Below are positions 9,574 through 18,404 of a DNA stretch of 64,000 bases, piece by piece. The stretch covers positions 310,001 through 374,000 of the forward strand of contig JAXLUR010000001.1 of the NCBI GenBank assembly GCA_046329435.1, in the 5' to 3' direction. Under the pieces are notes generated by a model. The model had not been told where the DNA came from, did no database searches, and worked only from the letters and a program-made list of their open reading frames with translations. The DNA comes from M3007 sp046329435 (lineage in GTDB: Bacteria; Bacteroidota; Bacteroidia; Chitinophagales; Saprospiraceae). Position 1 is the stretch's first letter, and each line of letters starts with the position of its first letter. The position numbers were made by a program, and so were the translations under genes.

Positions 9574-10089
9574 ATGGCCTCAGCGCTTAAAAATCTGTCG
9601 GATTACCGGGACGACAACATGCCGAACGCCAGTGACATGACGTTCGGCATTGTCGTGGCCGAATACAATGCCCACATCACCCATGCGCTGTATGAAGGCT
9701 GCTACGATACCCTGGTGAAACACGGCGCCAAACCTGAAAACATCCACACCATGCAGGTTCCCGGCGCTTTCGAACTTCCCTCGGGCGCCCGGCTGATCGC
9801 TTCAAAGCACAATCCCGACGCCGTGATTTGCCTGGGCTGCGTCATCAAGGGCGACACCAGTCACAACGAATACATCAACCAGGCCGTGGCCAACGGCCTG
9901 ATCAATCTGGGCATCGCCACTGGCCGCCCCTTTATTTTCGGGGTACTGACGCCCAACAACGAGCAGCAGGCGCTCGAACGGGCCGGCGGCGTACATGGCA
10001 ACAAAGGTGTGGAAGCGGCTGTGACGGCTATTCGGATGGCAGCGCTGAAAAGCGAAAGCAAAAGCAGCAAAAAAACCATCGGGTTCTGA
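9574..10089 (+). CDS. ribH: 6,7-dimethyl-8-ribityllumazine synthase
   Basis: A 171-residue enzyme of the penultimate step of riboflavin synthesis, condensing 5-amino-6-ribitylaminouracil with 3,4-dihydroxy-2-butanone 4-phosphate. Signature segments are present: VPGAFELPSGARLI, GCVIKGDTSHNEYI (with the catalytic His), and FGVLTPNNEQQALERAGG. The N-terminal ~20 residues and the Lys/Ser-rich C-terminus lie outside the core, and the length is slightly above the usual ~155. The gene ends 3 nt before the next gene, suggesting co-transcription. Confidence 0.96.
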   Translation: MASALKNLSDYRDDNMPNASDMTFGIVVAEYNAHITHALYEGCYDTLVKHGAKPENIHTMQVPGAFELPSGARLIASKHNPDAVICLGCVIKGDTSHNEYINQAVANGLINLGIATGRPFIFGVLTPNNEQQALERAGGVHGNKGVEAAVTAIRMAALKSESKSSKKTIGF

Positions 10090-10092
10090 GCC

Positions 10093-10947
10093 ATGAAGGT
10101 AAGCGTCATTCATACCGGCTTTTTCAAACTCGACGGCGGCCCCATGTTCGGCGTGGTGCCCAAACGCATGTGGGAGAAAATGAACCCGCCCGACGAACAA
10201 AATATGTGCACCTGGGCCATGCGCGCCTTGCTCGTGGAAGTCGCCGATCGTAAAATCCTGATCGACACGGGGATAGGAAACAAACAGGACGACAAATTCA
10301 GGGCTCATTTTATGCCCTTCGGGCAAGAAACCCTTTTCGGCTCTCTGCAAAAGGCTGGGGTAACAAGAGAAGAAATCACCGATGTGTTTCTGACGCACCT
10401 GCATTTCGACCATTGCGGCGGTGCGCTCTGGAAAAATGAACAAACGGGAACCGTGGAGTTGTCGTTTCCCAATGCCACGTATTGGTCCAATCGCCAACAC
10501 TGGGACTGGGCCATTCACCCGAACGCTCGTGAAAAAGCTTCTTTTCTTGCCGAGAACTTCCAGCCACTCCTTGACTTGGGCAAGTTGCAATTTGTTGATG
10601 TTCAACAAAATATAAACTTCTGTCCGGGTCTCGACGTTCGCTTTTTGTACGGTCATACGGAAGCCATGATGGCGCCCCTAATCGACCTCGGCGCCAAAAG
10701 GCTGATCTATTGTGCCGACCTGATTCCCTCCCAGTGGCATATCGGAATGCCTTATGTGATGGCGTACGATGTGCGTCCGCTGGCAACCCTCGAAGAAAAG
10801 GAACAACTATTGTCAGAAGCGGCGGAGCGGGGCGATATTTTGCTCTTCGAGCACGACCCCGTGGCCGATGGCGGCCTGGTGCACCGCGATGAAAAGGGGC
10901 GGATTGTGCTGGAAAGGGTAGGGGCGCTGTCCGAATTATTGGCCTGA
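10093..10947 (+). CDS. MBL-fold metallo-hydrolase
   Basis: A 284-residue cytoplasmic metallo-beta-lactamase-fold protein with the metal motif THLHFDHCGG (about residue 98) and later ligands in YGHTEAMM, YCADLIPS and LFEHDP. The overall pattern resembles quorum-quenching or AHL-lactonase-like and other generic MBL hydrolases, but the substrate cannot be read from sequence. It is separated by 3 nt from ribH and is probably in the same transcript. Its last 12 nt overlap the convergent small lipoprotein gene. Confidence 0.85.
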   Translation: MKVSVIHTGFFKLDGGPMFGVVPKRMWEKMNPPDEQNMCTWAMRALLVEVADRKILIDTGIGNKQDDKFRAHFMPFGQETLFGSLQKAGVTREEITDVFLTHLHFDHCGGALWKNEQTGTVELSFPNATYWSNRQHWDWAIHPNAREKASFLAENFQPLLDLGKLQFVDVQQNINFCPGLDVRFLYGHTEAMMAPLIDLGAKRLIYCADLIPSQWHIGMPYVMAYDVRPLATLEEKEQLLSEAAERGDILLFEHDPVADGGLVHRDEKGRIVLERVGALSELLA

Positions 10948-11310
10948 TTGACGGTACAAAAACAGGACCTGCTCCTTCCCGTCTTTTCCCATTTTGATTT
11001 TCAGCGTATCGCTGGAAAGGTATAACACCTTGATCTTTCTTGTTTTAGAAGGCGTAGCCGTTGTGTCGGTCAGGTAAAGAAAATGTCCCGATTCGCGGAA
11101 TTGGCCGGCTTCGCTGTAATGGGCCGAAGAGCGGAAGACATAGCGGCCGTCGGGCGTAAAATCAAGGCTTACCTGTGCCGTTTCTGCCGGGGCAGTTTGA
11201 CCGTTTTCATAAAAAGCGCTGGCTTGCCAGTGGCCGCACAGCAAACCCATGTCGAGGGTGCAGGAAGCAATAAACAGTATTGCAGCAAAAGGGACGTATT
11301 TCATAAGCAA
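10936..11310 (-). CDS. Small lipoprotein, lipocalin-like
   Basis: A 124-residue protein with a lipoprotein signal peptide (LFIASC at about residue 16). The mature sequence GHWQASAFYENGQ ... LDFTPDGRYVFRSSAHY resembles small lipocalin-like or copper-resistance-like lipoproteins of Bacteroidota, with alternating beta strands. A second Met two codons downstream (11304) is an equally good start. The gene overlaps the MBL hydrolase tail-to-tail. The role is unknown. Confidence 0.7.
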   Translation of the reverse strand: MLMKYVPFAAILFIASCTLDMGLLCGHWQASAFYENGQTAPAETAQVSLDFTPDGRYVFRSSAHYSEAGQFRESGHFLYLTDTTATPSKTRKIKVLYLSSDTLKIKMGKDGKEQVLFLYRQSGQ

Positions 11311-11418
11311 GGGCGCAAGAATAGAAAAACTCTTCTATTTCACTGTGACACAATTTTTTAAAATATTTGCGACTCCTTTGTACACGGCTTGTAAACCTGC
11401 CCATACCGACACAAAAAC

Positions 11419-12282
11419 ATGAACCGTATTGCTTTGATCATCGCCACAGGCGCTTTGTTGAGTGCAGCTGCCTGCGTTAAACCCAAGGTGTACCGCGCCG
11501 AATTCGCCGCCCGCAACCAGGCCGAGGCCAGGGAAAAAGTGCTGCTGCAGGAATTGCTCGAACGCCGATTGGAAACGACCAACCTCATCAAACAGGTTGC
11601 CGACCTGAACCTGACCATCGGCGGCCAAAACGAGGAACTCAATGACCTGCGCAACGAACTGAACGCCCGCACCCGCCAGATGGGCGAGTCGTCGAGCAAA
11701 CTCAGCACCCAGCTCTCGCAAATGGAAAATGAACTGGCCGCCAAAAACAGCCTGCTCGATCAACGGACGGCTGTGCTCCAGAAAGTACAATCGGCGCAAA
11801 AAGAACGCAAAAGGATACTCGGCGACCTGAAAACCAACCTCACCAAAGCATTTGCCAACACTGCCGGCGTGGTCGTCGAGCTGACGCAAGACGAAGCAGT
11901 GAGCGTTTCGCTGCCCGACAAAACCCTATTCAATTCTGACGCCATCACCGTTAGCGCAACCGGTAAAAACCTGCTCAAACCCCTGGCCGATCTGCTGGGC
12001 GAGCACCCGGAATACGACGTCGAAGTGATCGCCTACACCGATAATTCCCTGCCCAAAGACAAGTCGATCAAAGACACCTGGGACTGGAGCCTCCTGCGTG
12101 CCACCAATATCGTCCGGCTGCTGATCCGCGATTTCAACACCAATGCCAATCAGTTGACGCCCATCGGCCGCGGCGAATTTTACCCGGTAAGCTCAAATGC
12201 CACTCCCGACGGGCGCCTGGCCAACCGGCGTACCATCGTAATGATCCATCCCTCTCTGCCGGCCGTGCCTGCCGCAGAGTAA
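11419..12282 (+). CDS. OmpA-family lipoprotein with coiled coil
   Basis: A 287-residue lipoprotein (lipobox SAAAC at about residue 19). A long charged coiled coil (about 35-140: EAREKVLLQELLERRLETT ... SKLSTQLSQMENELAAKN) connects to a C-terminal OmpA-like peptidoglycan-binding domain (about 165-275) with the motifs LFNSDAITVSATGKNLLKPL and GRLANRRTIVMI. It probably anchors the outer membrane to peptidoglycan at a distance set by the coil. It is monocistronic, 108 nt from the divergent lipoprotein gene. Confidence 0.88.
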   Translation: MNRIALIIATGALLSAAACVKPKVYRAEFAARNQAEAREKVLLQELLERRLETTNLIKQVADLNLTIGGQNEELNDLRNELNARTRQMGESSSKLSTQLSQMENELAAKNSLLDQRTAVLQKVQSAQKERKRILGDLKTNLTKAFANTAGVVVELTQDEAVSVSLPDKTLFNSDAITVSATGKNLLKPLADLLGEHPEYDVEVIAYTDNSLPKDKSIKDTWDWSLLRATNIVRLLIRDFNTNANQLTPIGRGEFYPVSSNATPDGRLANRRTIVMIHPSLPAVPAAE

Positions 12283-12359
12283 GGCGGCAGGTTAAGTTTT
12301 GGTAAATTCGTGGCGAGGGCCTATACGCTTTGCTTGCCTGGTCTAAGTTTGAGGCGCAA

Positions 12360-12854
12360 ATGACAGGTGAACGAATCATTCCTTTTTCTGGCAAGGATCG
12401 CCGTTACCTCCGGCAGGTACTGGCGAAACAAATCCTGAAGCAATGCGCGCAACTGGCAGCCGTATTGTTGTTGGTGCTGGCATTGACCTGTTTCCGTTCG
12501 CAAAACTATTTCCGCTTTCTGATCGGCGCTTCGGTCGTCCTGTACGCCGCTTTGCTGGTGTTGCTATTTGTGCAGGAAGGATCGCCCCGGCTGCTCGTCA
12601 GGCTCTTGCGCGACTGGTACCTGGGCAAAAAGCGGGTGATTCAGGGCAAGGTCGAACATGCTTCCTACGCAGAGGCCGGCGATGGTTCGGCCGCGGTCAC
12701 GTACGATATCGGCCCTTACCGCTTTTCCCTGAAAGAACTGTCGCCGCTGTTGAAAAAATTCAAACAGGTAATGCCCGGCGAGACGGTCGAGGTTCACCAA
12801 TGCCTGCACTCGGGGTTTATTCTAAGAATCGAGAGCCCCAAAAACAAGGAATAA
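12360..12854 (+). CDS. Membrane protein of unknown function
   Basis: A 164-residue protein with two adjacent transmembrane helices (about 25-45, LAAVLLLVLALTCF; 55-75, FLIGASVVLYAALLVLLFV). A soluble C-terminal domain of about 80 residues ends KQVMPGETVEVHQCLHSGFILRIE, a layout seen in small proteins with a beta-barrel domain exposed to the cytoplasm. The ATG at 12360 is preferred to an in-frame TTG 30 nt upstream. I do not recognise the family. Confidence 0.7.
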   Translation: MTGERIIPFSGKDRRYLRQVLAKQILKQCAQLAAVLLLVLALTCFRSQNYFRFLIGASVVLYAALLVLLFVQEGSPRLLVRLLRDWYLGKKRVIQGKVEHASYAEAGDGSAAVTYDIGPYRFSLKELSPLLKKFKQVMPGETVEVHQCLHSGFILRIESPKNKE

Positions 12855-12892
12855 AAAAAGGAGATCGTACAACGCCCTGTTGTATGATCTCC
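12852..12892 (-). terminator. Rho-independent terminator of the acidic protein gene
   Basis: A 13-bp stem (12860-12872 with 12880-12892, one G-T pair) closes a 7-nt loop. On the minus strand it is followed directly by seven T (12853-12859). It lies 29 nt beyond the stop codon of the acidic 63-residue gene, which supports that gene being transcribed. Confidence 0.85.
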
Positions 12893-12921
12893 ATAAAGGA
12901 AACCTGGTTATTGGCACAGAA

Positions 12922-13113
12922 CTAGCCTTCGGTGCTTTCTTCCGATTCCTCTTCCGACTCCATCTCTTCCTCTTCTACTTCGATTTCTTCGGGATCTTCT
13001 TCCGTTTCTTCTTCATCGCCGGGTTCGTCGCCCTGCGCTTCGATTTCGACAATGGCAACGTCCTGATTTTCTTCGGTTTCGATGCGTTCCGTTTCTTCGT
13101 TGAAGATGGTCAT
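12922..13113 (-). CDS. Highly acidic small protein
   Basis: A 63-residue protein of extreme composition: after MTIFNEETERIETEEN the C-terminal two thirds is mostly Glu and Asp (EEEMESEEESEESTEG at the end). It has no Cys, Trp or Lys and is almost certainly disordered. A strong intrinsic terminator 29 nt downstream on the same strand makes a real transcript likely. The function is unknown; polyanionic proteins can act as nucleic-acid mimics, chaperone tails or cation buffers, but nothing here selects among these. Confidence 0.65.
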   Translation of the reverse strand: MTIFNEETERIETEENQDVAIVEIEAQGDEPGDEEETEEDPEEIEVEEEEMESEEESEESTEG

Positions 13114-13226
13114 GGCTGAGTGCTTTTTTTAATGAACAATGAATTGATCTTGTTCAACAAAGAAACCGGGAAAAAACACAGCGGTCGCAAAGCGGCCAGC
13201 TAAGTTGTCGTGAAGAAAATATGAAC

Positions 13227-13676
13227 TCAACGTAAGGCAACGGCAAGGGCGAAGTAGTCCAGTCCCTCCACTTTTTGAATGCTGAACTCATAGCGAAACA
13301 TTTTGCCGACTACTACGGTCTGTCCGCCTGCTTCGGGGTGGCGGTCGCCAACCGCTTCGCGGAGGAGCTGGTAGTGTTCCTGATTGAGCGTCAGGAACAT
13401 GACGGTGTTCTGCGTGACATTCCAGATGAGCTTTTGCTCAAAAATAGCCTGCCCGTTTAGGGTGGTTTGCCAGCATTTGTTGTAGCCTTTGAACGTCGCG
13501 CCATTCCGCACGAACTCGTTGTGGGCATCGAAACCGAGGGCCAGAATTTTGGCTTCCTTGTAGGCGGGTTCGGTCTTTTGCAGGTATTGCAGGTCGTTTA
13601 ATTGAATTTGGGGACACTGAGCGAACAGGACGCCGGAAAAGACCATTAGGCCGAGAAAAAGCAGGATGGATTTCAC
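13227..13676 (-). CDS. Secreted protein of unknown function
   Basis: Starting at the GTG at 13676, this gives 149 residues with a clean signal peptide (VKSILLFLGLMVFSGVLFAQ). The frame is open upstream to an ATG at 13754, but that would bury the signal peptide behind 26 polar residues, so the GTG is preferred. The mature domain (CPQIQLNDLQYLQKTEPAY, GYNKCWQTTLNGQAIF) is unfamiliar. It has two cysteines that could form a disulfide. It lies 91 nt downstream of the potassium channel gene on the same strand and may be its last co-transcribed member. Confidence 0.65.
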   Translation of the reverse strand: MKSILLFLGLMVFSGVLFAQCPQIQLNDLQYLQKTEPAYKEAKILALGFDAHNEFVRNGATFKGYNKCWQTTLNGQAIFEQKLIWNVTQNTVMFLTLNQEHYQLLREAVGDRHPEAGGQTVVVGKMFRYEFSIQKVEGLDYFALAVALR

Positions 13677-13767
13677 TTTAATTTTTGAGTGAATGTAGGG
13701 GTCTTTAGGTGTTGAAAAAGCTTGATTTAGAATGCGGTACCATTCTGCGAGCAAACGAAGCGCCGCA

Positions 13768-14862
13768 TCAGTGAATCAACATGCGCTCCCTGAACCGCTC
13801 CATCTGAACCGGGCTCCCGAGCACGACAATCTCCCGCTCGGGCAACAACAGGGTGGACGGCAGCGGATTGAGCTCGTAGTGGCCTCCTGCTTCCCTGACA
13901 GCGACCAGCGTGACCTGCGACAATTCCAGAAACTTAGATTCCGCAATCGTCCTGTGTTGAAATTCGGCGCGCAACTGGCCCACCGGCACCTCCTCGAACA
14001 CCACCCCTGAAGAACCCATATTGGCCAGCAGGCTGAAAAACTCGACCAGATGAGGCTTGTTGATGAGAGTGGCCATGTAAAAGCCGCCGATACGTTCAGG
14101 AATGACCGTGTGGTCGGCGCCCGCCCGTCGGATCTTAATCTCGTCGGCTTCGTTGTTTGCCCGGCAAATGATCCGGAGGGCAGGGTTGATTTGCCGGGCC
14201 GACATGGTAATGAAAAGGTTTCCTGCATCGTCGGGCAGGGTAATCACAATGACCGACGCGCGTTCAATGCCGGCTTCCGCCAGCACTTCATCGTGCGTGG
14301 CGTCGCCTTCCACGTAGAGAAAAGGCGTTTCGTAGCGCAGTTTGGCTATTTTTTCAGGATTCTTTTCAATAATGACAAAAGGCATTTCCTGTTTGGCCAG
14401 TTCCTGCGATACCTCCGTGGCATGGCGCCCGAACCCGCAAATGATGGTATGCCTGTTTAACTCACCGATGCGCTTGTTCATGTGAAAATCAATCAGAAGT
14501 TTGGAAAAACCGCCCCCGGCAAATACGTCGGTGATGGTCGAAATAGCGTAGGCAAACAAGCCGATATTGAAGATAATCAGCAGGGAAGTAAACAGGCGGC
14601 CGGCCGTGCTCAGCGGATGTATTTCGCCAAAACCAACCGACGCCAGGGTAATAACCGACATGTAGTAGGCATCGAACCACGGATACCCCTCAATCACCAC
14701 ATAGCCGACCATACCCACCGCGATAGAAAAAATCACCAGCAAAAATGCCGTGCGCAGCCGCCGAACCACCTGATGTATGCGGTAAAAACGACTCTGCCTG
14801 TCATGCCCCTGTTTTGAAATTCGCAAAAACAGCAGGGCGATGTCAAAAAAATTGGCTCTCAT
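13768..14862 (-). CDS. Two-TM potassium channel with RCK (TrkA-N) domain
   Basis: A 364-residue K+ channel subunit: TM1 (about 38-58, AFLLVIFSIAVGMVGYVVIEG), pore loop with the filter ASVGFGE (about 75-81), TM2 (about 88-110), then a TrkA-N/RCK Rossmann domain (HTIICGFGRHATEVSQEL, YVEGDATHDEVL) and a TrkA-C-like regulatory domain. The filter reads SVGFGE where TVGYGD is usual; TVGFGE variants are known. The start ATG overlaps the stop of the upstream glycosyltransferase by 4 nt, implying translational coupling. Confidence 0.92.
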   Translation of the reverse strand: MRANFFDIALLFLRISKQGHDRQSRFYRIHQVVRRLRTAFLLVIFSIAVGMVGYVVIEGYPWFDAYYMSVITLASVGFGEIHPLSTAGRLFTSLLIIFNIGLFAYAISTITDVFAGGGFSKLLIDFHMNKRIGELNRHTIICGFGRHATEVSQELAKQEMPFVIIEKNPEKIAKLRYETPFLYVEGDATHDEVLAEAGIERASVIVITLPDDAGNLFITMSARQINPALRIICRANNEADEIKIRRAGADHTVIPERIGGFYMATLINKPHLVEFFSLLANMGSSGVVFEEVPVGQLRAEFQHRTIAESKFLELSQVTLVAVREAGGHYELNPLPSTLLLPEREIVVLGSPVQMERFRERMLIH

Positions 14863-16079
14863 AAGGATTGAACCAAACGCTCATAAAGGTTCAAATATCG
14901 GTGTGCAACGACCGCATTTTTATACTCCCGCTCAACTTTCTCTCTCGCCCTGCGGCGCAGATGTTCATAGTCGGTGGCCGTTAAACCGAACACCCATTCG
15001 ATACCTTTGGCCAACCCCTCGACGTCTTTTTGTTCGGCAATAAAACCTTCCTGCAGATGCCCGGCCATTTCAGGGATGCCGCCAGTCCGAAAACCTGCAA
15101 CCGGCGTGCCGCAGGCCAGCGATTCCATGACGGTATTGGGCAAATTATCTTCCAGGGAAGGGATCACAAACAGATCGGATGCGGCGTAAAGCGTAGCGAG
15201 CCGGGCCGGGTCCGAAATCAGGCCGGGCGTCACGGTTTCAAAGGGCAATTGCGCCCGTGCCGCCTGATCTATTTGCCCCAGGACCAGGATTTTGAGGGGC
15301 AAATCAGGGCGACTTTTTTTCAGGCATTGCAGCGCGCTTTGCAAATAAGAGAATCCCTTGCGTTCATCCGAAACCTTCATGGCAGCAAACAGCAGCACTT
15401 TGTCATCGTCCTGAAAACCAAGATGTTGTCTGGCCTGTTGGCGCTCCAGTGCCGGCAAAGGCTGGAAAAGCCGAGTATCGATGGGGTTTGGGATCGCTTC
15501 CACGGGCCTGTCGTTCAGGAGCGCGCTGCTCCGCGCTACGCCCGCCAGCCATTCGCTGCACGTGACGAAATGAATATTGCGCGGGAAAAGGCGCTGTTTG
15601 TTGATCCAAATACGGTGCGACAGATCAGACGCCCCGGGGCGTCGCACATACAAACAGCGACCGCAACGATCGAGATAATGGTCGCATCCTCTGCTGTAAT
15701 GGCATCCGCCGGTGAAGGCCCACATATCGTGCAGGGTCCAGACGACGGGTTTGCCAAGGCCTGCGAGGTCGCGAATATTTTCGAGCGACAAAAAACCCTG
15801 ATTGATCCAGTGCAGATGAAGCACATCGGCTTCCCCGACGAGCGGATGGCGCCGCAGATCGTGCCCGAAATTGGCCAGGGAGAAGGCAAAACGGACCGAT
15901 TTGTCGCGTTCGTAAGGCAGAAAGGAAAGCCTTTCTGCATAAAACGGCCAGCGGCTTCTGACATCTGCCGCCGTGAGCAGATCTGCCTGGGTTCCTGATT
16001 CCTGCAAAGCCGACATCAGTCGCCGGCAAGCAATGCCAGCGCCGCCGTGGGCATAGGTATTGAGTAAAAGAACTTTCAT
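14859..16079 (-). CDS. GT4-family glycosyltransferase
   Basis: A 406-residue GT-B retaining glycosyltransferase. The N-terminal half opens with LLLNTYAHGGAGIACRRL, typical of WcaC/colanic-acid-type enzymes that act on cell-surface glycans. The C-terminal half has the GT4 donor-binding pattern LYAASDLFVIPSLEDNLPNT VMESLACGTPVAGF. It is coupled by 4-nt overlaps to the FkbM methyltransferase upstream and the K+ channel downstream. Donor and acceptor sugars cannot be inferred. Confidence 0.9.
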   Translation of the reverse strand: MKVLLLNTYAHGGAGIACRRLMSALQESGTQADLLTAADVRSRWPFYAERLSFLPYERDKSVRFAFSLANFGHDLRRHPLVGEADVLHLHWINQGFLSLENIRDLAGLGKPVVWTLHDMWAFTGGCHYSRGCDHYLDRCGRCLYVRRPGASDLSHRIWINKQRLFPRNIHFVTCSEWLAGVARSSALLNDRPVEAIPNPIDTRLFQPLPALERQQARQHLGFQDDDKVLLFAAMKVSDERKGFSYLQSALQCLKKSRPDLPLKILVLGQIDQAARAQLPFETVTPGLISDPARLATLYAASDLFVIPSLEDNLPNTVMESLACGTPVAGFRTGGIPEMAGHLQEGFIAEQKDVEGLAKGIEWVFGLTATDYEHLRRRAREKVEREYKNAVVAHRYLNLYERLVQSL

Positions 16080-16867
16080 GAACGCAGACGGCGCTGGTGC
16101 ACGAGGGTGTAATTGTGGCAGTTGCTTTCTCTGGCAATAACACGGAAACCCGCCTGTATCAGACTTTGCAGCGAATGCTCAATCCGGGTGATATACGCCC
16201 CGTCGAGGTGATTGCTTGCTGTTTCGTCGTATTCAATGCACAAGACATCAACTTCGATATTGTCGGCCAACATGGCTTCAAGCACTTGATATTCAGCGCC
16301 TTCTACATCAATTTTGAGTAAATCGATGCGCGAGTGGCCCAATTCCTTCATCAGGGTGCCCAGTTTCTTTACCGGCACCTCGATGTGCTTTTCTGATCGT
16401 TGCAGATTGACCAGCGAGTGCGACACGTATGCTTCGTTGCGGGGCGCAAAAAAGCGAAGCGTGGTATCTTCATTCCACAAGCCTACGGGACAAAATGTAA
16501 TTTGCCCGATCAGATCGGCCGGGAAAGGGGGGTAGTGGCCGCCCGGACAAGTGGAGCATTCGCCTGGCTGACCGATTTCCGTCTGATTTTTCCAGCGCTC
16601 AAAATGGTTCTCGGCCCGCGGCGTAGGGTCGATAATCCATGCCCGGGATTGGTAACGAGCTACCAGCGCCAGGTCAAACGAAATATCTTCGCCGGCGCCT
16701 ACCAGGTAACAGATGGAATGCCGGTCAAACCAGTTTTCCGGTACGATCCAGCCGCCATACGGCGATCCCAGGCGTTCCGTTTTTACCAAAGGTTCGATGG
16801 GAATGCGCAATTTGCGTTCCGTCCACTTGTAAAATTTCGCGCGCACGCGCCGCATCAGTTCTTGCAT
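16076..16867 (-). CDS. FkbM-family methyltransferase
   Basis: A 263-residue SAM-dependent methyltransferase-like protein with the FkbM pattern IDLLKIDVEGAEYQVLEAM (about residue 195) and a preceding Rossmann segment (CYLVGAGEDISFDLALV). Members usually methylate sugar hydroxyls of glycans or polyketides. The frame extends to 16984, but upstream starts would overlap the divergent glycosyltransferase gene, so the ATG at 16867 is chosen. It is the first gene of an operon with a GT4 enzyme and a K+ channel, so a surface glycan is the likely target. Confidence 0.82.
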   Translation of the reverse strand: MQELMRRVRAKFYKWTERKLRIPIEPLVKTERLGSPYGGWIVPENWFDRHSICYLVGAGEDISFDLALVARYQSRAWIIDPTPRAENHFERWKNQTEIGQPGECSTCPGGHYPPFPADLIGQITFCPVGLWNEDTTLRFFAPRNEAYVSHSLVNLQRSEKHIEVPVKKLGTLMKELGHSRIDLLKIDVEGAEYQVLEAMLADNIEVDVLCIEYDETASNHLDGAYITRIEHSLQSLIQAGFRVIARESNCHNYTLVHQRRLRS

Positions 16868-16922
16868 CCAAAAATTGCCGTTATTTCGGCCCAAAGCTCG
16901 GACTTTTTTTTGGTTGATTGGC

Positions 16923-17837
16923 ATGGATAAGCATCGTTGTACAGTACCTGTCTTGTTTTTGGTGTTCAACAGACCTGGGCACACCCGGGCAACGCTTGGC
17001 CGGCTGCGCGAGGTAAAGCCACCCAGATTGTACGTTCACTGCGACGGTCCCAGGCCGGAGGTCGCGAATGATGCTGAAAAAGTGAAATCTGTACGCGCGT
17101 TGATCGAACAGGAAATCGACTGGCCCTGTGACGTATTTACTTTGTTCAGAGACGAAAATATGGGCCTGAGAAAAGGCGTTTACGGCGCCATATCCTGGTT
17201 TTTTGAAGCAGAGGAAAAGGGCATTGTTCTGGAAGACGATTGTGTACCCGACCCGTCTTTTTTCCCTTTTTGCGCCGAATTACTCGATCGTTACAGCCAC
17301 GACGAACAAATCATGCACATCGGAGGTTCCAATCTCGTGGCTGCTGTGACGGAGCATTTGCAGGAGAGTTATGTTTTTTCCCGGTTTTCTTTCGTTTGGG
17401 GCTGGGCGGGCTGGCGCAGGGCCTGGACCAAGATGTCGCCGGCACTCGATGGCCTCGAGGACTTTGATCTGGGGCGCTACATTCCCGGTAAAATGTCGCA
17501 AGCATACATGAAAGATAAATTTGAAGCGACCAGGGGCGGGCGCAATAATTCCTGGGCTTATGCCTGGTTTTACTCTATAATTAAAAATAATGGAATATGT
17601 ATCGTTCCAAAAGTCAATCTTGTGCAAAACACGGGGGTAGGGGAGGAGGGTGCTACCAATACGACCGGGCGAAACGCTGCCGCCCGCCTTGCCGCACAAT
17701 CTGTTTCTTTTCCGCTGCAACACCCGGCCGGCAAAAAAATTGACGTCAAACTGGAACAAAGGTTTTTCTTCGCAACACAAAAGCGGCAGGTGCGGCTCTG
17801 GTTGTGGTATCTGCTTCACTGGTTGGGACTGCGTTAA
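16923..17837 (+). CDS. GT-A-fold nucleotide-sugar glycosyltransferase
   Basis: A 304-residue protein starting MDKHRCTVPVLFLVFNRPGH. The motif VFNRP ... YVHCDGPRP, then GIVLEDDCVPDPSFF with a DxD-like acidic cluster, matches the GNT-I-like/HlpA-type glycosyltransferases of bacterial surface-polysaccharide loci. The conserved segment FSFVWGWAGWRRAW supports the assignment. The start 55 nt from the divergent FkbM gene suggests shared regulation of one glycan-modification locus. The specificity is unknown. Confidence 0.83.
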   Translation: MDKHRCTVPVLFLVFNRPGHTRATLGRLREVKPPRLYVHCDGPRPEVANDAEKVKSVRALIEQEIDWPCDVFTLFRDENMGLRKGVYGAISWFFEAEEKGIVLEDDCVPDPSFFPFCAELLDRYSHDEQIMHIGGSNLVAAVTEHLQESYVFSRFSFVWGWAGWRRAWTKMSPALDGLEDFDLGRYIPGKMSQAYMKDKFEATRGGRNNSWAYAWFYSIIKNNGICIVPKVNLVQNTGVGEEGATNTTGRNAAARLAAQSVSFPLQHPAGKKIDVKLEQRFFFATQKRQVRLWLWYLLHWLGLR

Positions 17838-17861
17838 GCGCCCATATACTCCACATAATGA

Positions 17862-18404
17862 ATGAATTACATTGTTTATGACCTCGAAGCCACATGTTGG
17901 GAAAACATGCCCATCGGCTACGTGCAGGAAACCATCGAAATCGGCGCATTCAGAGTCAATGCATATGGCGAAGTGCGGGGAAAATTCAATCGCTTCATCA
18001 AGCCGGTCGTTCACCCGGTACTGTCTCCGTTTTGCCGGCAGCTCACCAGCATTACCCAGGAAGACGTCAATCGCGCTAAAACCTTTCCGGATGTGATTGA
18101 GGAATTTCAGAACTGGGCGCGCATCGACGAGGAAGACTATCTGCTTTGCTCCTGGGGTTCTTTTGATAAAAAGATGTTTATCAACGACTGCCGCCTTCAC
18201 CGCCTCGACACCGACTGGGCTGAGCAACACGTCAACCTGAAAGAACAATATCGCATCAGCAACCGGATGCGGCATGGCATCGGCCTGCGCAAAGCGGTAG
18301 AGAAAGAGGGTATCCTCTTTACAGGCATGCACCACCGCGGCATTTCCGACGCGGAAAACCTGGTGAAACTTTTTCTCAAATACCTCGGGACATGGAGTCT
18401 TTAG
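17862..18404 (+). CDS. DEDDh 3'-5' exonuclease
   Basis: A 180-residue exonuclease of the RNase T/ERI-1 superfamily. Catalytic residues are visible: D and E in YDLEATCW, D in CSWGSFDKKM, and H and D in HHRGISDAENL. The compact ERI-1/KapD-like form lacks any extra domain. It probably trims structured RNA or DNA 3' ends in the cytoplasm. It follows the glycosyltransferase by 24 nt. Its 3' end overlaps the convergent arginine decarboxylase gene by 4 nt. Confidence 0.88.
   Translation: MNYIVYDLEATCWENMPIGYVQETIEIGAFRVNAYGEVRGKFNRFIKPVVHPVLSPFCRQLTSITQEDVNRAKTFPDVIEEFQNWARIDEEDYLLCSWGSFDKKMFINDCRLHRLDTDWAEQHVNLKEQYRISNRMRHGIGLRKAVEKEGILFTGMHHRGISDAENLVKLFLKYLGTWSL

Noticed and set aside
12880..13119. 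Phe-rich open frame on the plus strand
   Set aside because: It is the mirror of the Glu-rich codons of the acidic protein on the minus strand, which has a matching terminator.
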